Positions 1-8,454 are shown, counted from the stretch's first letter. The stretch is DNA of 19,689 bases from Bacillota bacterium (GCA_023395575.1 JAEWZA010000032.1:1-19689); one strand, 5' to 3'. Numbers and translations are program-made. Notes: generated by a model not told the origin, from the sequence alone.

Positions 1-284
1 ATATTAAACAAGCCCATTTTGAATGCAAAGCCTACAGAGAGACCCGTCATTAATATAGGAGTTGCAAAATAGAACACATCTCCAATTCTATTGAGCCCTC
101 CCAGTAAAACCATCTGAAAGCCAGCAATTGAGTTAGCAGGGCTTGCTATTAGCATAATAATAAATCCAAAAATAAGACCCATCAAAATAGCAAGTAATGC
201 AGCTGTAAATGCCGAAAAACCTTTGCTGCTTGTAAGTTTCTTTAAACTAAATGCTTTTGAGGAAGAAACAGTATTATTCTGCAT
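1..284 (-). CDS. ABC transporter permease, BMP/simple-sugar type (partial, 3' end beyond window)
   Basis: The gene begins with ATG at 284 and runs leftward out of the window, so only about 94 residues are visible. A perfect AAGGAGG ribosome binding site lies six bases upstream (rc of 291-297). The visible part has a short polar N-terminus, a hydrophobic segment at about residues 25-45, then a Gly- and hydrophobic-rich stretch ending near a GLSVGFAFKMGLFN-like sequence. That pattern is typical of the N-terminus of BPD_transp_2 permeases (the YufP/NupP, RbsC and MglC group). The start overlaps the stop of the upstream ATPase gene by 11 bp, which implies translational coupling. Together with the ATPase and the BMP lipoprotein it should form an importer for nucleosides or simple sugars. 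Family assignment rests mainly on context plus the visible N-terminus. Confidence 0.85.
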   Translation of the reverse strand, partial: MQNNTVSSSKAFSLKKLTSSKGFSAFTAALLAILMGLIFGFIIMLIASPANSIAGFQMVLLGGLNRIGDVFYFATPILMTGLSVGFAFKMGLFN

Positions 285-1821
285 TTTTTACCTCCTTTGC
301 TGTATTACGTTTTGCTCCTGACATGTAGAGGCCAAGCTCTTGAACTGAAACTTCTTTTGGATTAAGCTCACCAACTATTTCCCCCTCATACATTACAAGA
401 ATGCGGTCACTTACATTCATAACCTCTTCAAGCTCAAGAGATACCAGTAATACTGCCTTACCAGCATCACGTATGGAAATGAGCTGTTTATGAATGTATT
501 CAATAGCCCCTACATCCAGACCTCTTGTTGGCTGAACTGCAACAAGCAATTCATGCTCCTTGTCAATTTCACGAGCTATAATTGCTTTTTGTTGATTTCC
601 ACCAGACATACTGCGAGCAATAGTAATTGGACCTTGTCCACTTCGTACATCATATTGATTTATAAGTTTTTCAGCATAGGAGCGTACTTCATTTCTTTTA
701 ATAAATTTGAAATGTTGAAATTTAGGCTTCCAATAGCTCTGAAGCACAAGATTTTCTTCTAATGAATAATCAAGTACCAAACCATGCTTATGTCTATCCT
801 CAGGTATATGGCTCATTCCTGCTCGTGAACGAGAACGAATACTTGACTTTGTAATATCCTTACCACAAAGAGTTATTAAGCCGGATGAATATCTTTCAAG
901 TCCGGTAAGTGCAGAAACAAACTCTGTCTGTCCATTTCCCTCAATTCCTGCAAGACAAACTATTTCGCCTGCCCTTACATCAAAAGAGACATCCTTAACT
1001 ACATTCCCTTTATGTGACTTAGACTGAACTGAAGCATTTTTAACAGAAAGTACAACCTTACCAGGCTTTGCTTCTCTTTTTTCTACCTTAAAGGTTATGT
1101 CTCTTCCTACCATCATCTTTGAAAGCTCTTCCTTAGTAGTATCCTTTATTTCCACAGTTCCAATACATTTACCTTTTCTCAATACCGTGCATCTATCTGC
1201 AACTGCCATAATCTCGTTTAATTTATGAGTTATGAACAATATTGACTTTCCTTCCTTAGCAAACCCCCTCATTATTGATATAAGCTCATCAATTTCCTGA
1301 GGCGTTAAAACTGCAGTAGGCTCGTCAAAAATCAAGATATCATTTTCACGATACAGCATTTTTATTATTTCAACACGCTGCTGCATACCAACGGAAATTT
1401 TCTCAATTAGTGCATCAGGAGTTACCTTGAGCCTGTATTGTTCGCTAAGCTTTAGAATTTTTTCTTTTGCAGCTTTTCTCTGCAAAAAGCCCATTTTGTT
1501 CGGCTCAATACCTAAAATAATATTATCAAGAACAGTAAAATTCTCAACAAGCTTAAAGTGCTGATGAACCATACCAATTCCCAAAGCATTTGCATCATTT
1601 GGATTATTTATTTTTACAGGCATGCCATTTTTTTTAATTTCGCCTTTTTCCGCCTGATACAAACCAAAAAGTACACTCATAAGAGTTGACTTCCCTGCAC
1701 CGTTTTCTCCAAGCAGAGCATGGATTTCGCCCTTCTTTAATTGCAGTGTAATATTATCATTGGCAATAATACCAGGGAATTCTTTTGTAATATTAAGCAT
1801 TTCAATGATATATTCTTCCAC
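274..1821 (-). CDS. ABC transporter ATP-binding protein, two ATPase domains (NupO/YufO-like)
   Basis: This is a duplicated ABC ATPase of about 515 residues, the usual length for sugar/nucleoside importers of the RbsA/MglA/YufO type. Domain 1 has Walker A GENGAGKST (about 38-46), signature SVGMQQR (about 143-149) and Walker B ILIFDEP (about 162-168). Domain 2 has the degenerate P-loop GIEGNGQTE (about 292-300), signature SMSGGNQQ and a Walker B ending AVQPTRGLD, where Gln replaces the catalytic Glu. That degeneracy is normal for the family, so only one site is expected to hydrolyse ATP. I chose the GTG at 1821 because GAGGGG lies seven bases upstream; a TTG at 1824 is also possible. It follows the BMP lipoprotein gene by 291 bp and overlaps the permease gene by 11 bp. 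Substrate (purine nucleoside versus another) is inferred from family only. Confidence 0.93.
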   Translation of the reverse strand: MEEYIIEMLNITKEFPGIIANDNITLQLKKGEIHALLGENGAGKSTLMSVLFGLYQAEKGEIKKNGMPVKINNPNDANALGIGMVHQHFKLVENFTVLDNIILGIEPNKMGFLQRKAAKEKILKLSEQYRLKVTPDALIEKISVGMQQRVEIIKMLYRENDILIFDEPTAVLTPQEIDELISIMRGFAKEGKSILFITHKLNEIMAVADRCTVLRKGKCIGTVEIKDTTKEELSKMMVGRDITFKVEKREAKPGKVVLSVKNASVQSKSHKGNVVKDVSFDVRAGEIVCLAGIEGNGQTEFVSALTGLERYSSGLITLCGKDITKSSIRSRSRAGMSHIPEDRHKHGLVLDYSLEENLVLQSYWKPKFQHFKFIKRNEVRSYAEKLINQYDVRSGQGPITIARSMSGGNQQKAIIAREIDKEHELLVAVQPTRGLDVGAIEYIHKQLISIRDAGKAVLLVSLELEEVMNVSDRILVMYEGEIVGELNPKEVSVQELGLYMSGAKRNTAKEVKNAE

Positions 1822-2013
1822 CAATAATCCCCTCTACCTATAATAGTTTTTTAATCAGAACTTAATTCCTTTAGAATAATAACTGTATAATCTGATTTTA
1901 TCATCATCTATCAATTTTAGCGATGTTTTTTGACCTGACATGGCTAGAAAATCAATTTGTCAACGTATGGAAATTTGTATTCTAAGATTTATTTATTAAA
2001 TACATTGCATATA

Positions 2014-2045
2014 TAGAAGGGAAAGGCTGCTGCCTTTCCCTTCTA
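2014..2045 (-). terminator. Strong hairpin between BMP lipoprotein and ATPase genes
   Basis: A perfect 14-bp stem (2014-2027 paired with 2032-2045, core GAAGGGAAAGGC) closes a four-base loop TGCT; one further A-T pair extends it. It lies 67 bp beyond the lipoprotein stop and about 190 bp before the ATPase start. The minus-strand sequence after it has no T-run, so it is not a classical intrinsic terminator. A partial terminator, or an RNA-stabilising hairpin that keeps lipoprotein mRNA more abundant than the downstream genes, would fit an ABC operon. Confidence 0.65.
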
Positions 2046-2112
2046 TTAATCGGCACTTATTATAGCATCTAGTTTCCGAGTTATAAGCGCTCAGATTAAT
2101 ATATCAAATTTA

Positions 2113-3252
2113 TTATCTTACTGTAACAGTAACCTTTTTCAGATTAAGGCTTGAAACAAGTTCATCAGCTGTTGCAACACCTTTGGGATCTGCCACATTT
2201 ATTGTACGAGTAATTTCTACTGAACCATCAGTAAGTGATTTATATAACGCATCATAATCAGCTTTTTTGAAAGTTTTAAATCTATCAAAAGCATCAGCTT
2301 TTTCATCCCCAATTACTACTGTAGGAAGACCTATACTGTTGTTAGAAGCATCCAAATATGTGGTTCTTCCTGCATAAGCTGACCAGTTGTTGTTTTTATA
2401 AATAGCCTCAAGTACTTGCTTAACAGAACCACCAAGACTCTTCATTGCAGAAGTAATAACTGTTTCGCTGTCATATCTTTGGTCAGTATCAACACCAATA
2501 ACCTTTTTTCCTGCTTCAGCAGCGGCTGCCATAACACTCTTACCTACTGAACCACCGCAGGCAAATATTACTTCTGTACCTTCTTGATACATTGTTTTAG
2601 CTGTAGCTTTATTAGTATCAGTTTCAGCAAAGTCTCCTGTATAGTGATAAGTCACTGAAATTGCTCCATCTGCAAGCCCTAATTTTGTTGCAGCCGCCTC
2701 AGCTCCTTGCAAATATCCATATCCATAAGCTTGAACAGCAGGAACAGACATACCTCCCATAAAGCCAAGCTTTTTATATCCATCAGCAACTGCAGCATAA
2801 CCAGCAAGATAACCTGGCTCTTGTTCAGAGTACTTAATACTTGCTACATTTTCTTTTGCAACTACATCAGAGCTGCCAGCAGCATGTGGCTCACCATCTA
2901 AAAGTATGAATTTAACTTCTGGATACTTTGTCTGTGCTTCATAAACTGGAACCTCAAACAAAAAACCAGGCGTTACAATTACTTTTGCTCCACCAGTAAC
3001 AGCTAAGTCAATAGCTGCAAGGTAACCAGCATCTGAATCTTCTTCAGGTTTATAATACTTATGAGTAACATTGTTCTCTCTTGCAAAGTCAACTACACCT
3101 TCCCATGAGCCTTGATTAAAGGATTTATCATCTATATTTCCTTTGTCAGTGATAAGCGCAATTTCAAATCCTCCGCCTGCAGTACCTCCGCAACCTGCTA
3201 ACATAGTACATACAAAAGTAAGAGCCAACACTATTGCCAGTATTTTCTTCAT
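2113..3252 (-). CDS. BMP-family substrate-binding lipoprotein (BmpA/PnrA-like)
   Basis: This is the extracellular binding protein of the importer encoded with the two genes downstream, about 379 residues. The N-terminus is a lipoprotein signal: MKK, a hydrophobic core, then the lipobox LAGC with Cys 21 as the expected lipid anchor. The mature part matches the Bmp family (PF02608): an early DKGNIDDKSFNQGSWEG-like segment, LLDGEP, GYLAGYAA, the FMGGM strand, and VIGVDTDQ near the middle. BMP proteins of Gram-positives and spirochaetes bind purine nucleosides or related ligands. The ATG at 3252 is preferred because AGGAGG lies eight bases upstream; an in-frame TTG at 3258 would be almost on top of the ribosome binding site. 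No purine riboswitch was recognised upstream. Confidence 0.93.
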   Translation of the reverse strand: MKKILAIVLALTFVCTMLAGCGGTAGGGFEIALITDKGNIDDKSFNQGSWEGVVDFARENNVTHKYYKPEEDSDAGYLAAIDLAVTGGAKVIVTPGFLFEVPVYEAQTKYPEVKFILLDGEPHAAGSSDVVAKENVASIKYSEQEPGYLAGYAAVADGYKKLGFMGGMSVPAVQAYGYGYLQGAEAAATKLGLADGAISVTYHYTGDFAETDTNKATAKTMYQEGTEVIFACGGSVGKSVMAAAAEAGKKVIGVDTDQRYDSETVITSAMKSLGGSVKQVLEAIYKNNNWSAYAGRTTYLDASNNSIGLPTVVIGDEKADAFDRFKTFKKADYDALYKSLTDGSVEITRTINVADPKGVATADELVSSLNLKKVTVTVR

Positions 3253-3421
3253 AATCAATTCCTCCTATTTTTTTTGTTATTTTAACTATGCTTATTTTAA
3301 CATTGTTTTTAGTAAATATAAACAGACATTCTCCTTTATATTAAGTTTTTTGAATTATAATTGTCCATACTAATCAATGGAAAGTTGGGTTAAAAATCGC
3401 AAATTAGTTAGGTGAAAAAGC

Positions 3422-3450
3422 TTGCTGAATGATTACAATGATTTCAGCAA
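3422..3450 (-). terminator. Probable intrinsic terminator after the acyl-CoA synthetase gene
   Basis: On the minus strand an 8-bp stem TTGCTGAA/TTCAGCAA with a 13-base loop is followed directly by GCTTTTTC. It sits 45-73 bp beyond the synthetase stop codon. The loop is long and the T-run is only five bases, so the call is moderate. Confidence 0.55.
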
Positions 3451-3494
3451 ACACCCTAAGACTAAGTTAATTATCTATGTTAAATAGCTGAAAA

Positions 3495-5327
3495 TTAAAT
3501 AGCGTTATCTATATTTATTCCGCTAATTTTTCTCATATTAGTATTTAATTTATCTTGCAAATCAGTTATCTTTTTATATTCTATAGGCCTCTTAATTTTC
3601 AAGGTAGTTGTCTTTACCAGCTCCTCATAGCTAATAACAAAGTATCTGATTATTTTATATTGAGGCATTTCCTGATTTATCTTTTTAATTTCCCTCTGAA
3701 GCATATCTGCAAGTTCAGTATCACTAGGTACAACTTCCAGCTTTTCTTTTAATATACTCTTATCAAGTACCAGTTTTGCACAAACTTGAATATCCCCATC
3801 AGGTGCGGTATTCCCCCATACATACGATTCCTTTACTCCGTCAATATTATTCAGCAACATCTCATATTCCTCTGGAAATGCTTTTTTTCCATTATTAAGC
3901 ACAATCATTGACTTTGCTCTGCCAGTTATAGTTATAAAGCCTTCGTCATCTATAAAACCTAAATCTCCAGTATGAAACCAGCCTTCACTGTCTATTGCTT
4001 CCTCTGTCGCATTATCATCCTGGTAATACCCCATCATAATATTTGAACCTCTGGTAATAATCTCACCCATGCCATTTTCATCAGGTTTGTCTATAGCTAA
4101 TTCTATACCTTTCATTGGCTGGCCTATTGTACCCGCTTTATTGTAAAAATCATTATTTAAGGCAACTACAGGTGATGTTTCCGTTAATCCATAACCCTGA
4201 ATTACGTTTAATCCCAGCATACCAAAGCCATTTACAACTTCCTTGTCTATCGGAGCAGCACCTGTAACTGCGAGCCTTAAATCAGGCCCTATTTGTGCCA
4301 AAATTTTCTTAAATAAGGTTCTGCGTAAATCTAATTTCATTTTTAGCAAGGCATTTGATATTTTGCCTAAGCTTCTTACTATTTTTTCTTTACCGGACTT
4401 TCTTATACCTTCTTGTACCTTTTTATAGATTGCTTCAAGAATTGCAGGTACTACAACAAGTACGGTGACATTAAATTCCTTCAGATTCTTTGCTATATGC
4501 TTTATGCCTTCACAATAAGCAATACATACTCCATTGTTAATCATAAAAACCATTCCTGCTGACAATTCAAAAGTATGGTGCAAGGGCAAAATCGATAAAT
4601 GTACATCTGAAGGATATACCTTAAGCATTGATGTAATAGAGCTAACATTAGAGCATATATTTCTCTGATTGAGCTTTACTCCTTTTGCCATACTTGTAGT
4701 ACCTGAAGTAAAAAGCAGAACCGATAGCTCTTCAGTGTTAATTTCTGTAGCAGCAAAACTATTATCCCCTTTTTCCAGTAGTACCTTACCCTTTTCAAGC
4801 AGTGTTTGTATATCTGCAAAATTAGAAGGATAGTCTTGGTCAAGCCTGTCCATACAAATAAATTGTTTTATACCCACATTCTTTTTTGAAAGCTCAAGCA
4901 TTTCTTTATTAAAATGACTGCTGTAGAATATTGCATCAACCTCGCCTCTGTTTATTAGATTCTCAATTTCAGTTTGAGGAAGATGCTTATCCAATGGAAC
5001 TGCAATACCTGTTCCATTTACTATTGCAAAAAAGCTCAAAGCCCACTCATACCTATTCTCACTAATTACTGCAATTCTTTTGTTCTTCAAGCCTAAATGG
5101 TGCAATGCTGTTCCAAGTGCATTTATTTCATTGCCAAATTCAATATAAGTTTTTTCAACAATCGTATTATCTCTTTTAAATTTGAACGCTGCTTTATGTT
5201 GAAACTTTTTTATACTATTGTGAATTAACTTTTTAAAGCTATCAACCTGAGTACATTCATAATAGCCTAAACCCATTACAGTTTTTCTGCCATTTTTATT
5301 TGATAATGTAACTCCCTTTTTATTCAT
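3495..5327 (-). CDS. AMP-forming acyl-CoA synthetase, long-chain fatty-acid type
   Basis: The 610-residue product belongs to the adenylate-forming (ANL) superfamily and should activate a fatty acid to acyl-AMP and then acyl-CoA in the cytoplasm. Motifs in order: the phosphate loop FTSGTTSMAKG (about 206-216), GYGLTETSPVV (about 378-388), GWFHTGDLGFIDDEGF (about 449-464), a GRAKSMI hinge (469-475), and the C-terminal TLKIKR with the likely catalytic Lys 577. TLKIKR is typical of long-chain acyl-CoA synthetases. The P-loop has Ser and Ala where TSGTTGxPKG is commonest, a tolerated variation. The start is supported by AGGAG seven bases upstream. It appears monocistronic, with a terminator downstream and 680 bp of non-coding DNA upstream. 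The chain-length preference cannot be read from sequence. Confidence 0.9.
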   Translation of the reverse strand: MNKKGVTLSNKNGRKTVMGLGYYECTQVDSFKKLIHNSIKKFQHKAAFKFKRDNTIVEKTYIEFGNEINALGTALHHLGLKNKRIAVISENRYEWALSFFAIVNGTGIAVPLDKHLPQTEIENLINRGEVDAIFYSSHFNKEMLELSKKNVGIKQFICMDRLDQDYPSNFADIQTLLEKGKVLLEKGDNSFAATEINTEELSVLLFTSGTTSMAKGVKLNQRNICSNVSSITSMLKVYPSDVHLSILPLHHTFELSAGMVFMINNGVCIAYCEGIKHIAKNLKEFNVTVLVVVPAILEAIYKKVQEGIRKSGKEKIVRSLGKISNALLKMKLDLRRTLFKKILAQIGPDLRLAVTGAAPIDKEVVNGFGMLGLNVIQGYGLTETSPVVALNNDFYNKAGTIGQPMKGIELAIDKPDENGMGEIITRGSNIMMGYYQDDNATEEAIDSEGWFHTGDLGFIDDEGFITITGRAKSMIVLNNGKKAFPEEYEMLLNNIDGVKESYVWGNTAPDGDIQVCAKLVLDKSILKEKLEVVPSDTELADMLQREIKKINQEMPQYKIIRYFVISYEELVKTTTLKIKRPIEYKKITDLQDKLNTNMRKISGINIDNAI

Positions 5328-5846
5328 ATTTTAATCTCCTAATTATTTTTTATTAAATCTGGCAATTAATTTATATTTTGTTTTTTATCCAGTATTCTTA
5401 GTTTAAATGAATGGCTTTTAGCTAAAAAATCTTTATGCTACAGACAGAAATTTGAATTCTATAATTTAAAATTTCTATAAAATAAACAATTGTAATACAT
5501 AATTTTATTACCATAAGATAATCATTTAACCAAAACTCTTTATGTAGTAGATAATATCTACACACTATTTTTATTACCAGGTCATAAATAATATAATACT
5601 ATATTATTTATACATCATCAAGTAAAATAATCAACACAATTTTACATTTTGCACACTTATTTTTTCTCTAGTACGACAAAATTTCCAAACTTAGAAGCGA
5701 TGTTATAATATACATTTATGCTAAATACAGGTATAACTACAATTATAATATAGAACTTAAAACTTTAATATAATACAAGCAAAAAATTTAGACAAATTTC
5801 TCTACTTTAGCTTATACATATATTATGAATTAAAACTTCGCTCATT

Positions 5847-5878
5847 ATTTATAACGCCTAGATTCAAAATGAAATTTT
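5847..5878 (+). repeat. Dispersed intergenic repeat, copy 1
   Basis: This 32-bp stretch matches 19147-19178 at 28 of 32 positions in the same orientation (ATTTATAAyGCCTA followed by sATTCAAAATkAAA). Weaker similarity appears to continue upstream of both copies. Each copy lies in a divergent intergenic region upstream of a plus-strand gene. Confidence 0.6.
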
Positions 5879-5920
5879 ATTGATAACAGTGGGCATTAAT
5901 GGTAAATTTATAATTAATTC

Positions 5921-5939
5921 AACTGGGAAAGTTGAGTAA
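5921..5939 (+). repeat. 19-bp dispersed repeat, copy A
   Basis: AACTGGGAAAGTTGAGTAA occurs here and, exactly, in reverse complement at 17153-17171. A diverged copy is at 9358-9376. Here it is flanked by AATTAATT on both sides, giving an imperfect dyad. Confidence 0.7.
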
Positions 5940-5960
5940 TTAATTCATTCATAATATAAT
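5932..5960 (+). promoter_or_regulatory. Sigma-A-type promoter of the hemolysin III gene
   Basis: TTGAGT (5932-5937) and a perfect TATAAT (5955-5960) are separated by exactly 17 bases. The predicted transcript starts near 5967, giving a leader of about 40 bases. The -35 box is the distal part of the 19-bp repeat copy A, so the repeat may have supplied the promoter. Confidence 0.65.
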
Positions 5961-6007
5961 ATAACAGACATCTGCTTGCCAAATATATTACTTTCAGGGG
6001 GTTAAAA

Positions 6008-6652
6008 ATGTCCAACAAAATCATAGAATTAAGTTTTGGTGAAGAGCTTGCTAATGCTCTAACACATGGTATAGCCGCACTCCTTGTGTTGTTCTCCTTT
6101 CCTTTTGTAATCATAACAGCATATACCAAGGGTACGCTTGTGGATGTGGCAAGTGTAACTATCTTCGGCATATGTATTTTTCTAATGTTTCTAATGTCAA
6201 CTATCTACCATGTTATGGAACATAACACTATACACAAGCAGGTAATGCGTATAATGGATCATATTTTTATTTATGTTGCTATAGCAGGTACATATACTCC
6301 GATAGCTGCCTCTGTTATTGGTGGATGGCAGGCTATCGTATTATTGTCTGTTCAATGGGCAATGGTTTTGTTTGGAATTCTGTATAAGTCTCTTTCAAAA
6401 AAATCCATACCTAAAATATCCTTATTAATTTATCTAATAATGGGCTGGAGTATAATAATATTTATGCCTTTGTTCTTCAAAAAGGCAAATGCCACTTTGT
6501 TTTGGCTAGTTCTCACAGGCGGTATTTTTTATTCTGTAGGTGCAGCAATTTATGCTAAGAGGGGCTTTAAATATCATCATATGGTCTGGCATATATTTGT
6601 TTTCTTGGGTGTATTAACTCATTATATTGGAATCTGCTTTTTTATGTACTAA
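6008..6652 (+). CDS. Hemolysin III family (PAQR-like) membrane protein
   Basis: The 214-residue product is a multi-pass membrane protein with seven predicted hydrophobic segments, the family's usual size. Diagnostic residues are visible: E12-x3-N16-x3-H20 in ELANALTH, STIYH with His 68, the MDH motif with Asp 84, and His 191 and His 195 in HHMVWH. In PAQR proteins these acidic and His residues form an intramembrane metal site linked to hydrolase activity. The bacterial members (YqfA/TrhA) are named for cytolysis by a Bacillus homologue, but a membrane-homeostasis role is more likely. The start is supported by AGGGGG six bases upstream. It is monocistronic between its own promoter and terminator. 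Confidence 0.93.
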   Translation: MSNKIIELSFGEELANALTHGIAALLVLFSFPFVIITAYTKGTLVDVASVTIFGICIFLMFLMSTIYHVMEHNTIHKQVMRIMDHIFIYVAIAGTYTPIAASVIGGWQAIVLLSVQWAMVLFGILYKSLSKKSIPKISLLIYLIMGWSIIIFMPLFFKKANATLFWLVLTGGIFYSVGAAIYAKRGFKYHHMVWHIFVFLGVLTHYIGICFFMY

Positions 6653-6655
6653 AAT

Positions 6656-6692
6656 AACAAGTCATACTTTGTTATTAAGAGTATGACTTGTT
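6656..6692. terminator. Bidirectional terminator between hemolysin III and rubrerythrin genes
   Basis: A perfect 13-bp stem AACAAGTCATACT/AGTATGACTTGTT with an 11-base loop starts four bases after the hemolysin III stop. On the plus strand it is followed by GTTTTATTTTTC, and on the minus strand by TTATTTTAG. It therefore suits both converging genes; the rubrerythrin stop is 22 bp away. Confidence 0.9.
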
Positions 6693-6713
6693 GTTTTATT
6701 TTTCATTGCTATT

Positions 6714-7346
6714 TTAATTTTTAACCTCAAACCATCCCTGTGGATGTTTGCAAACAGGACATATCATAGGAGCATCAGTGCCTTGATGTATGTGTCCGCA
6801 ATTTGTACATATCCACTGAACAGGTTGCGTTTTCCGATATAAGGTCTGCTGTTCCAATTCAGTTTTCAACTGATTAAATTTTTGTTCATGCTCTTTTTCT
6901 ATTTTTGCTATCATTCTAAAAGCAGCTTCTATTGCAGGAAAGTTTTCTTGTTTAGCAACATCTGCAAACGATGGATAAATCATGGAGTGTTCTTCTTTCT
7001 CTCCCTCCGCTGCTGCCTTTAAATTTGAAAGAGTATCTCCAAGTTCAAATGGATACCCTGCATCTACATTTACATTTACATTACCATTACCCATACCGTC
7101 TACCAAAAGATCATAAAATACCTTTGCATGAGCCAGCTCATTACCGGCAATCAGTAAAAACTGCTGTTCAAGGGCTCTATGTCCTTCGTTCTTTGCATAT
7201 TCTGCATAAAATGTGTACCTGTTTCTTGCCTGTGATTCACCTGCAAACGCCCTTGCAAGATTTTCTGAAGTCTTTGTTCCTGCTAGTTTTCCCATAAAAA
7301 TGTCCATGTCCCCATTCTGCACAACACTAAATGACTGAACTGACAT
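6714..7346 (-). CDS. rbr: Rubrerythrin
   Basis: The 210-residue protein is a non-haem di-iron peroxidase of anaerobes, reducing hydrogen peroxide with electrons from rubredoxin-type donors in the cytoplasm. The N-terminal four-helix ferritin-like domain carries the iron ligands in FAGESQARNRY (Glu 37), NELAHAK (Glu 70, His 73), the GEKEEH segment and IEKEHE (about Glu 150 and His 153). The C-terminal rubredoxin-like domain has two CxxC pairs (Cys 180/183 and 196/199: CTNC and CPVC). I chose ATG 7346 because AAAGGAGGT precedes it by ten bases; an in-frame ATG at 7400 would add 18 residues but has no ribosome binding site. It shares a terminator with the convergent hemolysin III gene. Oxidative-stress control is usual for the family, but no PerR box was recognised. 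Confidence 0.95.
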   Translation of the reverse strand: MSVQSFSVVQNGDMDIFMGKLAGTKTSENLARAFAGESQARNRYTFYAEYAKNEGHRALEQQFLLIAGNELAHAKVFYDLLVDGMGNGNVNVNVDAGYPFELGDTLSNLKAAAEGEKEEHSMIYPSFADVAKQENFPAIEAAFRMIAKIEKEHEQKFNQLKTELEQQTLYRKTQPVQWICTNCGHIHQGTDAPMICPVCKHPQGWFEVKN

Positions 7347-7692
7347 GGACTCGGCACCTCCTTTAAATGTAGTATTAATTTCCGTTAGCCTTATCCCCAT
7401 AAAACTTTGCGTATACCCAACAAATCATTCAATACTAGAGCCCATTACACTTTAAAAACATTAGTAAGCTTTGTATTTACGTGACTCTATAAGGTATAAG
7501 CATAGTTTTACTATACTTTATAAAAGCATATGGGATATTTTGCCCATTATACAGATATTCATACAACTTATATAATATTTGTCCGATACTATATCAACAA
7601 TTTACTACCTTTTTCAGTTGAATAGACAAATTGTAGGTGCATAAACTTATTATTGGATTAGTTAAATTTTTAAATAAATCAGTTATTATAAA
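7347..7692. other. 346-bp intergenic region upstream of rubrerythrin
   Basis: This is the rubrerythrin leader and promoter region plus the tail of the amino-acid transporter operon. It contains a minus-strand TATAAT at 7546-7551 without a good -35 box. It also has an imperfect dyad at 7495-7522 (TATAAGCATAGT, TTT, then ACTATACTTTATA). No gene was seen. Confidence 0.6.
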
Positions 7693-8454
7693 TTATTTTT
7701 CAAACCCCTTTATAAACAGCTTTGTTCTCTCATTAATGGGATTAGAAAAAACCTCCTCTGGTGTTCCCTCTTCTACTATAACTCCATTATCCATAAAGAT
7801 AACTCTATCTGCTACTTCTCTGGCAAAGTTCATTTCGTGAGTTACTACTACCATAGTCATATGCTCTTGAGCCAGCTTTCTTATTACCTTCAAAACCTCC
7901 AAGGTTAGTTCAGGATCCAGTGCAGAGGTAGGCTCATCAAAGAACAAAACGTCTGGATTTAGCGCAAGCGCCCTTGCTATAGCAACCCTTTGGCATTGCC
8001 CACCTGACAGATTACAGGGATATGCAGTTGCTTTATCTTCAAGGCCCATCTTAACCAATAGCTCTTGAGCAATTTTTTTAGCTTCTTCCTTGTTAATACC
8101 CGCAACACTTACAGGTGCCTCAGTTATATTTTTCATGACATTATAATGGGGAAACAAATTAAAGTTTTGAAAAACCAGCCCTATTTTCAGGCGTATTTTT
8201 CTTAAGCTTTTCTTATCGGCATAAATTGCTTTCCCTGCTTCATTTGTTGAAACCATTATTTCATCTTCAACTGTTATTTTACCTGAATCAATCTTTTCAA
8301 GCAGATTTATACATCTTAGAAGCGTACTTTTTCCAGAGCCAGATGGACCAATTACAGCAACAACTTCTCCCTTTTTTACTTCAAAGGATATTCCCTTCAA
8401 TACGTTATTTCCATCAAAACTCTTGCATATATTTGATGCTTCTATCATTTTCAT
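7693..8454 (-). CDS. Polar amino-acid ABC transporter ATP-binding protein (GlnQ/HisP type)
   Basis: The 253-residue single-domain ATPase energises the importer encoded by the two genes upstream. Walker A is GPSGSGKST (about 36-44), the Q-loop is VFQNFNLFPH, the signature is LSGGQCQR (about 149-156), Walker B is VLFFDEPTSALD (about 169-180) and the switch His is in THEM (206). FNLFPH and HEMNFAREVADR are typical of the polar amino-acid (PAAT) subfamily. ATG 8454 has GGAGG five bases upstream. An in-frame GTG at 8481 would add nine residues across that site, so it is unlikely. It follows the permease gene by 56 bp. The specific amino acid cannot be told. Confidence 0.95.
   Translation of the reverse strand: MKMIEASNICKSFDGNNVLKGISFEVKKGEVVAVIGPSGSGKSTLLRCINLLEKIDSGKITVEDEIMVSTNEAGKAIYADKKSLRKIRLKIGLVFQNFNLFPHYNVMKNITEAPVSVAGINKEEAKKIAQELLVKMGLEDKATAYPCNLSGGQCQRVAIARALALNPDVLFFDEPTSALDPELTLEVLKVIRKLAQEHMTMVVVTHEMNFAREVADRVIFMDNGVIVEEGTPEEVFSNPINERTKLFIKGFEK

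Larger units (their letters stand above)
5328..6007. other. 680-bp AT-rich divergent intergenic region
   Basis: No convincing gene is present. The region separates the divergent acyl-CoA synthetase and hemolysin III genes and must carry both promoters. It holds a dispersed repeat at 5847-5878 shared with 19147-19178, and an exact copy of a 19-bp repeat at 5921-5939. The hemolysin III promoter at 5932-5960 uses the end of that 19-bp repeat as its -35 box. The short open frame on the minus strand at 5914-6171 overlaps the start of the hemolysin III gene and has no family features. Confidence 0.7.

Noticed and set aside
2707..3373. Short plus-strand open frames opposite and upstream of the BMP lipoprotein gene
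   Set aside because: They are antisense shadows with no ribosome binding sites or domains.
3253..3494. Purine riboswitch upstream of the BMP lipoprotein gene
   Set aside because: BMP operons sometimes have one, but the conserved pairing and loop sequences were not found on the minus strand here.
5914..6171. 85-codon minus-strand open frame across the hemolysin III start
   Set aside because: It overlaps the promoter and first third of a strongly supported gene and shows no family features.
6971..7297. Plus-strand open frame opposite rubrerythrin
   Set aside because: It is a His/Leu-rich antisense shadow of a well-supported gene, without its own ribosome binding site.
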